From Bacteroidetes bacterium ADurb.Bin139 (GTDB lineage Bacteria > Bacteroidota > Bacteroidia > Bacteroidales > UBA932), in contig MWDM01000002.1 in the NCBI GenBank assembly GCA_002070565.1, positions 1 through 64,000 on the forward strand: a DNA stretch of 64,000 bases, written 5' to 3'. A program made the translations under genes and the position numbers. The notes under the pieces are model-generated. The model was not told where the DNA came from. It saw only the letters and a program-made list of their open reading frames with translations, and did not search any database. Each line of letters opens with the position of its first letter. Positions within the stretch are counted from its first letter, which is position 1. Positions 16,357 through 23,322 of this stretch are shown piece by piece.

Positions 16357-18852
16357 ATGAAACATATTATCATAGGCGGTGTGGCAGGTGGAGCGACTAC
16401 CGCAGCAAGAATCAGAAGAAACGATGAAAAGGCGGAAATCATCATGTTTGAAAGAGGACAGTACATTTCCTATGCGAACTGCGGTCTGCCTTATTATATT
16501 GGTGATGTGATCAAAGACCGGGCAAAATTGTTTGTTCAGACCCCCGAAAGCTTTGGTAAGCGTTATAATATGGAAGTCAGGGTTAACTCGGAAGTCATAG
16601 GTATCGACACCGAAAAACAACTGGTTACTGTTAGAAATGCAACCGGAGAAGAATACAGGGAAAGCTATGACAAACTGCTTCTATCCCCAGGAGCCTATCC
16701 GGTGAAGCCTCCGCTGCCGGGTATAGAATCGGAAGGTATTTTTACCATCAGGAACGTGGAAGATACCGATCGAATAAAAGAATATATGCGTTCCCGTCCA
16801 ATCCGTAAAGCCGTGGTTGTGGGGGCAGGTTTCATAGGCCTGGAAATGGCAGAAAACCTGCATGCAACAGGTGCTCATGTAGCTATAGTGGAAATGGCCG
16901 AACAGGTTATGACTCCTATAGATTTCTCCATGGCCGGCCTGGTGCACCAGCATCTTTACCAGAAACATGTTGATCTGCATCTGAATCAGGCAGTGCAGGG
17001 ATTCATCCCTGTATCGGGACCTGATCCCTCCATAAAGGTCAAGCTTCAAAACGGGAACGAACTGGAAGCAGATATTATTATTCTTTCCATCGGAGTCAGA
17101 CCAGAGACTACCCTGGCAAAACAGGCCGGAATCACACTGGGCCGTACAGGGGGTATACACGTGAACGAATACCTGCAGACCTCGGCAGAAAATGTTTATG
17201 CCATCGGGGACGCCATAGAATTTCCCCACTCAATAAGCGGCGAACCCTGGCTCAATTACCTGGCGGGACCGGCCAACAGGCAAGCCAGGATTGTGGCAGA
17301 CAATATGGTTTCCGGGAACCGTATAAAGTACGAAGGTTCCATTGGCACTTCAATAGCCAAGGTATTTGACCTGACTGTGGCTTCTACCGGGCTCCCGGGT
17401 AAAAAACTCAAACAGCTCAATATTCCCTACCTAACTTCCACTACACATTCCAATTCTCATGCAGGGTACTATCCCAATGCCCTGCAAATGAGTACCAAAA
17501 TTACTTTCGATCCGGAAACGGGGCATTTGTATGGAGGGCAGATAGTAGGCTATGACGGGGTTGACAAGCGTATTGATCTGTTGGCACAGGTAGTAAAAAA
17601 GCAAGGGACCATATACGATCTTATTACCTTGGAACATGCCTATGCCCCGCCTTACTCATCGGCAAAAGATCCTGTTGCCATTGCCGGTTATGTTGCATCC
17701 AATATATTATGCGGCAAAATGAAACCGGTCTACTGGAGAAAAATGCAAAAAACCGGACCCGGTGAAGTGACCAAACTCGATGTACGCACGGTTGCTGAAA
17801 ATAGTCTGGGAACCATTCCCGGATCTGTAAATATTCCCTTAGATGAACTCAGGAACAGGCTGGACGAGGTTCCCCGTGACAAACCGGTTTATATATTCTG
17901 TGCTGTGGGGCTTAGAGGGTATCTTGCATCCAACATATTGATCCAAAATGGATTCAATAACGTTTACAACCTTAGTGGAGGATATAAGACCTACGAAGCC
18001 GCAACCGAATCGGGAAAAAAATCCATTCCCATCACTCCGGCTTTCTCTGCACCCTACTCAGACTCGGGAGATCCACTGGCAAATAAAAAAGCCTCCACCT
18101 CTGCAAAAGCAGCAACCATTGAAGTGAATACCCTGAAAATAGATGCAACAGGACTGCAGTGCCCCGGTCCCATCATGAAGATAAAAAGCAGCATTGATTC
18201 CATAGTGCCGGGGCAAAGGGTGGAAATCCAGGCTACCGACCCTGGTTTTGCTCGTGATATTCAGGCATGGTGTCAGACTACGGGCAATGTGCTTGTTCAA
18301 CAGTCAGACAGCAAAGGAGTTTTCACCGCAGTTGTTGAAAAGAAAGAGCGTGCAATTCAGGCAGCTGCAGCCCCGGAAGGCGGAAAAGGAAAAACGCTCA
18401 TCATGTTCAGCGACGACCTGGATAAAGCGCTGGCGACTTTTGTTCTGGCAAACGGAGCAGCTGCTACGGGAGAAAAAGTCAGCATATTCTTTACTTTCTG
18501 GGGGCTTAATGTCATCAAGAAAGTCAAAAAACCTGCCGTGAAGAAAGATATTTTCGGAAAAATGTTCGGGATGATGTTGCCTTCGCACAGTGGTGCCCTT
18601 AAATTGTCAAAAATGAACATGTTTGGCATGGGGCGCATCATGATGCGTCATATCATGAAAATCCGGGGTATAGATTCCCTGGAAGACCTGCGTCGCCAGG
18701 CCATAGAAAACGGGGTGGAATTCATAGCCTGTCAGATGTCCATGGACGTTATGGGTGTCAAGGCAGAAGAGCTCATGGACAATGTGACCATAGGGGGTGT
18801 TGCCACCTACATGAACAGGGCTGTACAAGCTAATGTGAACTTGTTTATCTGA
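16357..18852 (+). CDS. Four-domain CoA-disulfide reductase / rhodanese / TusA / DsrE fusion
   Basis: An 831-residue cytoplasmic sulfur-handling protein. Domains: FAD/NAD(P)H disulfide reductase (1-450; GGVAGG at 7-12, active Cys42 in SYANCGLPYYIG, second Rossmann motif VVVGAGFIGLEMAE at 153, FAD motif YAIGDA at 281); rhodanese (465-550; active Cys515 in YIFCAVGLRG); TusA/SirA (592-662; Cys602 in GLQCPGPIMKIK); DsrE/DsrE2-like (677-831; LIMFSDDLDKA, Cys792 in FIACQMSMDVMG). The set fits reduction of CoA or protein persulfides and relay of sulfane sulfur from domain to domain. A MarR gene starts 8 bases after the stop and is a likely sulfur- or redox-responsive regulator. Confidence 0.94.
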   Translation: MKHIIIGGVAGGATTAARIRRNDEKAEIIMFERGQYISYANCGLPYYIGDVIKDRAKLFVQTPESFGKRYNMEVRVNSEVIGIDTEKQLVTVRNATGEEYRESYDKLLLSPGAYPVKPPLPGIESEGIFTIRNVEDTDRIKEYMRSRPIRKAVVVGAGFIGLEMAENLHATGAHVAIVEMAEQVMTPIDFSMAGLVHQHLYQKHVDLHLNQAVQGFIPVSGPDPSIKVKLQNGNELEADIIILSIGVRPETTLAKQAGITLGRTGGIHVNEYLQTSAENVYAIGDAIEFPHSISGEPWLNYLAGPANRQARIVADNMVSGNRIKYEGSIGTSIAKVFDLTVASTGLPGKKLKQLNIPYLTSTTHSNSHAGYYPNALQMSTKITFDPETGHLYGGQIVGYDGVDKRIDLLAQVVKKQGTIYDLITLEHAYAPPYSSAKDPVAIAGYVASNILCGKMKPVYWRKMQKTGPGEVTKLDVRTVAENSLGTIPGSVNIPLDELRNRLDEVPRDKPVYIFCAVGLRGYLASNILIQNGFNNVYNLSGGYKTYEAATESGKKSIPITPAFSAPYSDSGDPLANKKASTSAKAATIEVNTLKIDATGLQCPGPIMKIKSSIDSIVPGQRVEIQATDPGFARDIQAWCQTTGNVLVQQSDSKGVFTAVVEKKERAIQAAAAPEGGKGKTLIMFSDDLDKALATFVLANGAAATGEKVSIFFTFWGLNVIKKVKKPAVKKDIFGKMFGMMLPSHSGALKLSKMNMFGMGRIMMRHIMKIRGIDSLEDLRRQAIENGVEFIACQMSMDVMGVKAEELMDNVTIGGVATYMNRAVQANVNLFI

Positions 18853-18860
18853 CAGGCAGC

Positions 18861-19223
18861 ATGAAGGATACAATATGTATGATGAAAGACGTCCTGATGG
18901 CTTTTAATGAATTTGAAAAAAGCCTTATCCGGGTTCATTCCCTCTCCCTTAATGAAGCCATGGTGCTCTGTTTGCTGGAGGAAAAAGGGAAAGCCCCCGG
19001 ACGTCTTTCTGCCTCGGCTATTGCTGAAAAAACAGGGTTTACCGCTTCTCACACTTCCAAGGTGCTCCGGTCTGCAGAATCCAGAAAATGGATAAGCCGT
19101 TCCCTTTGTCCGCAAGACCGGAGAAAGATGTACTTTGAACTCACTTCTGAAGGAAGGAATAAACTCGGACAATTAAAAAATACCCCGGTGGAAATTCCTG
19201 AATTACTGAAAAAGCTGTTTTGA
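18861..19223 (+). CDS. MarR-family transcriptional regulator
   Basis: A 120-residue winged-helix regulator. The HTH is visible at about residues 45-75 (SASAIAEKTGFTASHTSKVLRSAESRKWI), followed by a wing with CPQDRRKMYFELTSEGRNKL, the D-R-R-x12-G signature of MarR proteins. It is short for the family, lacking part of the C-terminal dimerisation helix. It follows the sulfur-trafficking fusion gene by 8 bases and shares its transcript. The two Met-Lys starts (18861 and 18879) are both possible; the first is used. A thiol or persulfide signal is plausible because two Cys (C6, C34) are present, but this is inference. Confidence 0.88.
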   Translation: MKDTICMMKDVLMAFNEFEKSLIRVHSLSLNEAMVLCLLEEKGKAPGRLSASAIAEKTGFTASHTSKVLRSAESRKWISRSLCPQDRRKMYFELTSEGRNKLGQLKNTPVEIPELLKKLF

Positions 19224-19244
19224 TTTTTGTACTTTAGGCGAATA

Positions 19245-20083
19245 ATGAAACAAAAAAGGATTCGCAATTTTACTCGAATCGTTGCTCTTTGGTCTCCTGT
19301 GAAAGGAATATGGATATGCCTCATCGGGAACCCGTGCATTTGAGGGAGGTTTTGGCGCAAGACACCCTTACTTTCAACGATCTGCTTTCTTCCCTGATAA
19401 GCGTTTATCCCAATTTCAACATTACATACGGCGAAAAACTTAAACAACTCCTGAGTCTGCTCGATACAACGGGTAAAGTACACGGTGCCGCCATATCCTA
19501 TATGACCAAAGATCCTAACGGCCATGAAAGCCTGGCATCGGGGATCGTCCTCAGACCTCTGGACAGAGCGTCCAGGGGCATGCTCCATTTTTTTCCCTCG
19601 GCAAAAATTGACAAAACCACAACCGGCAGTGAATTGATGATCACTTTTGAAGGCATCCTGAGTTTTTTCGGTTATACGGTGATTGTGCCAGGTCTGATTG
19701 GTTATGGGGTCAGCAGCGACAGGGAGTATTCTTTTCTCTTTGCCGACAATACGGAACAGGTGGCTTACGACAGGCACCTGGCGGCAGCCGAATACTTTCA
19801 ATCCATCGGGCTTCCCTTTCCCAGGAAAGAAATGCCTCCCTAAACAAGGTGGATTCCTGTCTCAGGCTGCACTCGATGATTGAAGGGTGGGCACCCCCAG
19901 GCCCCTATGACCATAATCCACACGGTGAATGACAATATGGCCCTCTATGAAACAGCAGAGAAGATGTACAACAACTTCCTTGAAAAGGGAGGCAACGTGA
20001 ACCTGATCAGGTGGAACAACAATCATTTTGACAGCGGGATCGTCTACTACTTAACCATGATATTGTACATGCTCATCAACTGA
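19245..20083 (+). pseudogene. Disrupted alpha/beta-hydrolase (secreted lipase/esterase-like)
   Basis: Remains of a secreted alpha/beta hydrolase. The ATG at 19245 opens a signal-peptide-like stretch in one frame; from about 19289 the similarity continues in another frame (MPHREPVHLREV ... GAAISYMTKDPNGHESLASGIVLRP ... TVIVPGLIGYGVSSDREYSFLFADNTEQVAYD). That frame stops at 19841-19843 just after IGLPFPRKE, where intact relatives continue into the nucleophile-elbow G-x-S-x-G. After the stop only the C-terminal end is found (APMTIIHTVNDNMALYETAEKMY ... WNNNHFDSGIVYYL, to 20083), containing the region of the catalytic Asp and His. So there is one frameshift, and the catalytic-Ser core is deleted. 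It is not expected to be active. Confidence 0.85.
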
Positions 20084-20090
20084 GAGTACC

Positions 20091-20167
20091 GCATACTCCA
20101 ACAAGCTGCCTTACACATCAACAGGCTGCCGCATAATCCAACATGCTACCGTATACTCTAACAGGCC
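20091..20167. repeat. 20-base imperfect tandem repeat, nearly four copies
   Basis: Units begin at 20091, 20111, 20131 and 20151 (last one 17 bases). A consensus is GCATACTCCAACAGGCTGCC; the CAACA core and the GCTGCC/GCTACC end recur at an exact 20-base period. It starts 7 bases after the last codon of the broken hydrolase. It has no spacers, so it is not a CRISPR array. Confidence 0.8.
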
Positions 20168-20268
20168 ATAAAGCACTTTTCATTTGCCGGGGCTTCAGCT
20201 GCATGTGCGGGCAGTCGCATTTATGCGCTTTACTGCTTAAGTAAACGCCCGGTGGTCTTCAATGTGGT

Positions 20269-20288
20269 GCGCCAAACGCGTTTGGCGC
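20269..20288. repeat. 20-base perfect palindrome
   Basis: Reads GCGCCAAACGCGTTTGGCGC, identical to its reverse complement. It may be a protein-binding dyad or the tip of a hairpin. It is followed 9 bases later by a second small hairpin (GCTGC-GAA-GCAGC, 20298-20310). Confidence 0.85.
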
Positions 20289-20334
20289 TTATTTTACGCT
20301 GCGAAGCAGCACCAATCATTATTTTTTATTTCGT

Positions 20335-20438
20335 GGGGGGAGGTGGTAAGTAACGTTTTTATATAATATTTTATAACTTATTGTTAATGTGTATGTTATA
20401 GACTTTTCGCTGTTTTGGTTACTTACTACCCTCCCCCC
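20335..20438. repeat. Long inverted repeat with 63-base AT-rich loop
   Basis: The left arm 20335-20354 (six G, then AGGTG, then GTAAGTAAC) pairs with the right arm 20418-20438 (GTTACTTAC, then TACCCT, then six C) over about 20 bp, with one G-T wobble and one bulged C. The loop is strongly AT-rich. This could be terminal inverted repeats of a very small element or a long RNA stem. No flanking target duplication was recognised. Confidence 0.8.
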
Positions 20439-20450
20439 AACCCCAAACAG

Positions 20451-20490
20451 AGGTGGAACCTCGGACTGTTGGCGTGCTGAGGTTCCACCT
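20451..20490. repeat. 12-bp perfect inverted repeat with attached direct repeat
   Basis: AGGTGGAACCTC (20451-20462) and GAGGTTCCACCT (20479-20490) are exact reverse complements around a 16-base loop. Each arm is followed by CGGACTGT (20462-20469 and 20491-20498), so a direct repeat is superimposed on the inverted repeat. Confidence 0.85.
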
Positions 20491-20516
20491 CGGACTGTGC
20501 AGCCCAGCAAAAGAAT

Positions 20517-20544
20517 GGGGAGCTCCGGCGTACCTAAGCTCCCC
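20517..20544. terminator. Possible bidirectional terminator
   Basis: GGGGAGCT (20517-20524) pairs with AGCTCCCC (20537-20544) around a 12-base loop. On the plus strand TCTTCTTTT follows; on the minus strand ATTCTTTT follows, so it could end the hsp20 transcript, whose stop is 40 bases away. Confidence 0.65.
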
Positions 20545-20583
20545 TCTTCTTTTAGATTTATAGTCAGTAATATGACTTTTGAA

Positions 20584-21018
20584 TTACCTGATTTCGATCG
20601 TGTATTCTTTGGGCACAGTAGGTGATTCCATGTCTTTTGGAATGGTTATTTTCAAAACCCCGTTTTCCATGGCAGCACCTATCTTGTCCTTAAGAATGTC
20701 ATCGGGCAGCAGGAAAGCCTGTTCGAAGTGCGAATAGGAAAATTCACGCCTGAGGTATTTGCCGTTTTTATCTTTCCCGGAATCTTCTGACTTCTTTTGC
20801 AGGGATATGATCAAACGGTTTTCCTGGTCCAGCCGGATGCTGAAATCCTCCCTGGTCATACCCGGAGCGGCTACCTCGACCTGATAATCCTTTTCGTTTT
20901 CAATAACGTTGATGGCGGGAGAAGTTGTTCCTACAAATCTCACAAACCCGTCATTGTCCAAAAATTCGTTGAACAATGAAGGCCACCAATTCTGTGTGCG
21001 TCTTAATGCTGGTAACAT
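20584..21018 (-). CDS. Hsp20/alpha-crystallin small heat-shock protein
   Basis: A 144-residue ATP-independent holdase that binds unfolding proteins in the cytoplasm. The alpha-crystallin domain spans about residues 38-144: AINVIENEKDYQVEVAAPGMTREDFSI, NRLIISLQKKSE, YLRREFSYSHFEQAFLLPDDI, and AAMENGVLKITIPK with the conserved A-x-x-x-N-G-V-L motif. The C-terminus VPKEYTIEIR carries an I-x-I/V-type anchor. Unlike nearly all neighbours it has a strong Shine-Dalgarno (AAGGAGG, 21027-21033) 8 bases before the ATG, which fixes the start. Two mutually exclusive hairpins precede it (see 21039-21077). Confidence 0.96.
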   Translation of the reverse strand: MLPALRRTQNWWPSLFNEFLDNDGFVRFVGTTSPAINVIENEKDYQVEVAAPGMTREDFSIRLDQENRLIISLQKKSEDSGKDKNGKYLRREFSYSHFEQAFLLPDDILKDKIGAAMENGVLKITIPKDMESPTVPKEYTIEIR

Positions 21019-21026
21019 AGTTGTAT

Positions 21027-21077
21027 CCTCCTTGAATTATTAATTGTTAAACTTCGATTGTTCTTTCAACAATTAAT
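21027..21077 (-). promoter_or_regulatory. hsp20 5' leader with strong Shine-Dalgarno and competing hairpins
   Basis: Reading on the minus strand, ATTAATTGTT (21077-21068) can pair with AACAATTAAT (21048-21039), giving a 10-bp stem with a 19-base loop. Part of the same arm, ATTGTT (21073-21068), can instead pair with AACAAT (21062-21057) as a compact 6-bp hairpin. The Shine-Dalgarno AAGGAGG (21033-21027) lies 5 bases beyond the longer stem. This layout could give temperature-sensitive or factor-controlled translation. Confidence 0.55.
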
Positions 21078-21120
21078 TAAGCAAAAAATATACCTACCGG
21101 AAAAGACAGGCACTAAACGG

Positions 21121-21525
21121 TCATAATGACAGATTATCAGCCATTTTGGCAATTAATTCCAATTCTGCGAAGGCGCCTTTTTTGGGAAGGGCAGACACTT
21201 CAAAAACCGACCGTGCAGGATAAGGTGCCTGGAAATACCTGGAATAAACCTTGTTGAACAAGGGAAAATCGTTCATGTCGGTCAAAAACCCAGTGCACTT
21301 GACCACATCCTTGAATCCGCAACCTGCCGCTTCCAGTATGAAACCGACATTTTTGAAGATTTGTTCAAACTGCTCTTCCCTGCCCGATTCAACGAGCAAT
21401 CCGGTAGAAGCATCAATGCCTAGTTGGCCTGACATATATAGAAATCCTCCGGCTATAACAGCCTGTGAATAAGGTCCTATGGCCGGCGGCGCAAAATTGG
21501 TCTGTACAATTTCTTTTTGGTTCAT
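21121..21525 (-). CDS. ridA: RidA-family enamine/imine deaminase
   Basis: A 134-residue trimeric RidA/YjgF/UK114 protein that hydrolyses reactive 2-aminoacrylate and related enamines. Seen: FAPPAIGPYSQAV at the N-terminus, FLYMSGQLGID, the long middle EQFEQIFKNVGFILEAAG, and the signature YPARSVFEVSALPKKGAFAELELIA with the catalytic Arg that anchors the substrate carboxylate. Full length. It begins 4 bases after the SIMPL gene on the same strand, so they are cotranscribed. Confidence 0.95.
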   Translation of the reverse strand: MNQKEIVQTNFAPPAIGPYSQAVIAGGFLYMSGQLGIDASTGLLVESGREEQFEQIFKNVGFILEAAGCGFKDVVKCTGFLTDMNDFPLFNKVYSRYFQAPYPARSVFEVSALPKKGAFAELELIAKMADNLSL

Positions 21526-21529
21526 GGGT

Positions 21530-22231
21530 TTAATCTTTCAAATAATAATTCACTGTTGTAACTACACGTACATTCTTGATGTATGGGGTATTCTCATCCC
21601 TGTCGCTGATGGTGAACTGGCCTTGTGAAGCATTTTTGATCTTGCCGAGTTTACTTCCCGAGTCCTGGGCAAATTTCATGGCCGCAGCACGCGCGTTGCG
21701 CGTTGCTTCTTCTATCATCTGCGGTTTGATGTCATTGAGAGCCGTAAAGGAATAAACCGTATTGTAGCGGTATTCACCACCGGTGATAGCAATTCCCTGT
21801 TTGAGCAATTCGCCCTGGTCTGCTATCAGTTTTCTGACCAGGTCAACCTTATTTGAGCTGACGGTGATGACAGAGGTAACGTTGTATCGGTATGGCGCAG
21901 GTGTGGTACTATAGCGTTCGGCGCTCATGTCAATGATCTCGGGTGCGTTTATCCCAATCTCTTCTTCTGAAATCCCGTTGGATATTAGATAATCAACCAG
22001 TGTTTTGTTGTTCCTGTTTATCCTCACGTAGAGATCCTGCAGGTTGTTGCCAATCTCCTTGTATACAAGGGGCCAGGTCACTTTGTCTGCCGGGACTTCC
22101 ATTTCCGATAAACCTTTCACGTTGACGGTCCTGTCCCTTCCGGAAAAACCATCAATCCCCTGTTTAAGCAACAACCCCGTTATTACCAGCGCTGTTGCAA
22201 CAATCAGGGCCTCTATGCGGTAAGTTTTCAT
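21530..22231 (-). CDS. SIMPL-domain (DUF541) protein
   Basis: A 233-residue protein with an N-terminal membrane anchor (IVATALVITGLLL, residues 9-21) and a SIMPL/DUF541 domain: VNVKGLSEMEVPADKVTWPLVYKE, a central YNVTSVITVSSNKVDLVRKLIADQGELLKQGI and C-terminal EATRNARAAAMKFAQDSGSKLGKIKNASQG, then FTISDRDENTPYIKNVRVVTTVNYYL. Most members are periplasmic or membrane-bound with unclear roles, some linked to oxidative stress. It forms an operon with ridA and is divergent from rpiB. Confidence 0.9.
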   Translation of the reverse strand: MKTYRIEALIVATALVITGLLLKQGIDGFSGRDRTVNVKGLSEMEVPADKVTWPLVYKEIGNNLQDLYVRINRNNKTLVDYLISNGISEEEIGINAPEIIDMSAERYSTTPAPYRYNVTSVITVSSNKVDLVRKLIADQGELLKQGIAITGGEYRYNTVYSFTALNDIKPQMIEEATRNARAAAMKFAQDSGSKLGKIKNASQGQFTISDRDENTPYIKNVRVVTTVNYYLKD

Positions 22232-22258
22232 AATGCCGCTAATTTACGAATTTTATTA

Positions 22259-22266
22259 TAGATTTG
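22259..22266 (+). promoter_or_regulatory. Bacteroidota -7 box (TAGATTTG)
   Basis: A TAnnTTTG match ending 18 bases before the rpiB ATG at 22285, in the 53-base gap between the divergent SIMPL gene and rpiB. Confidence 0.5.
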
Positions 22267-22284
22267 TAAGATAAAGTATTGATC

Positions 22285-22740
22285 ATGGAAGTTATTGCCC
22301 TTGGAAGCGACCACGCTGCATTTCAATTGAAAGAGAATATTAAGGAATACCTGGCCGGTCTTGGTTATCAGGTACGCGATTTTGGTACCACAGGACCGGA
22401 CAGTGTGGATTACCCCGATTATGGCATAGCTGTGGGAGAAGCTGTTTCCCATGGTGAATGTGACAGAGGCATTGTCCTGTGCGGAACCGGTATCGGCATC
22501 TCTATCAGTGCCAATAAAGTGAAGGGAATCCGTGCTGCTGCCTGCAGCGAACCTTTCTCGGCACGCCTTTCACGTGAGCACAATAATTCCAATGTGCTGG
22601 CCCTTGGATCCAGAATCGTTGCACCGGAATACGCCCGGTGCATTGTAAAAACATGGCTGGATGCTCTATTCCTGGGAGGGCGTCATGCATTGAGAATCCA
22701 GAAAATTGCTCAATATGAATCGGGTGATCCCGGAAAGTGA
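22285..22740 (+). CDS. rpiB: Ribose-5-phosphate isomerase B
   Basis: A 151-residue RpiB/LacAB-family sugar-phosphate isomerase of the pentose phosphate pathway, interconverting ribose 5-phosphate and ribulose 5-phosphate. Seen: LGSDHAAFQLKENI (phosphate and substrate contacts), GVDYPDYG-like SVDYPDYGIAVGEAV, the catalytic Cys in IVLCGTGIGISISANKVKGIRAA, and SREHNNSNVLALGSRIV. The ATG at 22285 is used rather than the TTG two codons earlier. Its last 26 bases overlap the start of the ECF sigma gene, an unusual pairing of a metabolic gene with a sigma factor that probably puts the sigma gene under the rpiB promoter. Confidence 0.96.
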   Translation: MEVIALGSDHAAFQLKENIKEYLAGLGYQVRDFGTTGPDSVDYPDYGIAVGEAVSHGECDRGIVLCGTGIGISISANKVKGIRAAACSEPFSARLSREHNNSNVLALGSRIVAPEYARCIVKTWLDALFLGGRHALRIQKIAQYESGDPGK

Positions 22741-23254
22741 CAATGGGTTAAAAATCACGCGCGAGCGTTTTGACGGGATCTACATTGCCTACTTTTCCCG
22801 CCTGTGCCGTTTTGCACGCACTTACGTTCTGTCAGAAGAAGCGGCTGAAAACATTGTCCAGAATGTCTTCATGTTCCTATGGGAAAAACACCGCATACTG
22901 CAAATCCATACCAGCCTGTCTGCCTACCTGTATACCCTGGTAAAGAACAGATGCATTGATTATCTGCGACATCAGAAGGCAGACCTTGAATACAGGGCCG
23001 AACAGGCATTAAAGCTTGCAGCCCTTGAAAAACTGGATACCGGTCTTATCCCGGGCGAGGATATTGAAGAGACTGTCATGGCCGCCATAAACAAACTCCC
23101 TTCCAAATGTCGCGAGATCTTTATCCTGAACCGGGTGGAGGGGAAAAAATACCGGGAGATCTCAGAAATACTGGACATTTCTGTGAACACCGTAGAAAAC
23201 CAGATGGGAATAGCGCTCAAAAAACTCAGGAAAGAGCTGGAACATCTTATTTGA
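22715..23254 (+). CDS. ECF RNA polymerase sigma-70 factor (FecI-like)
   Basis: A 179-residue ECF sigma factor with region 2 (FDGIYIAYFSRLCRFARTYVLSEEAAENIVQNVFMFLWEKH, about residues 15-60) and region 4 (AINKLPSKCREIFILNRVEGKKYREISEILDISVNTVENQMGIALKKLR, about 115-165). The ATG at 22715 lies inside rpiB (26-base overlap). The FecR-type anti-sigma gene follows 68 bases later. In Bacteroidota such pairs usually respond to a TonB receptor with an extra N-terminal signalling domain; here the third gene is an unusual STN protein instead. Confidence 0.94.
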   Translation: MNRVIPESDNGLKITRERFDGIYIAYFSRLCRFARTYVLSEEAAENIVQNVFMFLWEKHRILQIHTSLSAYLYTLVKNRCIDYLRHQKADLEYRAEQALKLAALEKLDTGLIPGEDIEETVMAAINKLPSKCREIFILNRVEGKKYREISEILDISVNTVENQMGIALKKLRKELEHLI

Positions 23255-23322
23255 TTTTTTCATTTCCTTTTGGTGGTATTTATCAACTTAAACGTTCTAT
23301 AATCAGAAAAGGAGAACCGATC

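Larger units (their letters stand above)
20168..20583. other. Non-coding region rich in hairpins
   Basis: About 415 bases without a credible gene. From left to right it holds a small imperfect hairpin (20225-20248), a 20-base perfect palindrome (20269-20288), a C-GAA-G hairpin (20298-20310), a long-arm inverted repeat (20335-20438), a 12-bp inverted repeat (20451-20490) and a terminator-like hairpin (20517-20544). The loop of the long inverted repeat is AT-rich. No transposase or known RNA family is recognised. It could be a structured RNA, a mobile-element remnant, or both. Confidence 0.7.

Noticed and set aside
20091-20167. Possible short CRISPR array
   Set aside because: The 20-base units follow each other with no spacers, and no cas genes are present.
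20389-20625. 78-codon frame over the hairpin region
   Set aside because: It runs through inverted repeats and a terminator-like hairpin into the hsp20 3' end and shows no protein-like pattern.
23107-23322. N-terminal extension of the FecR gene
   Set aside because: It lies mostly inside the sigma gene in another frame and is not FecR-like; the ATG at 23323 gives the normal start.
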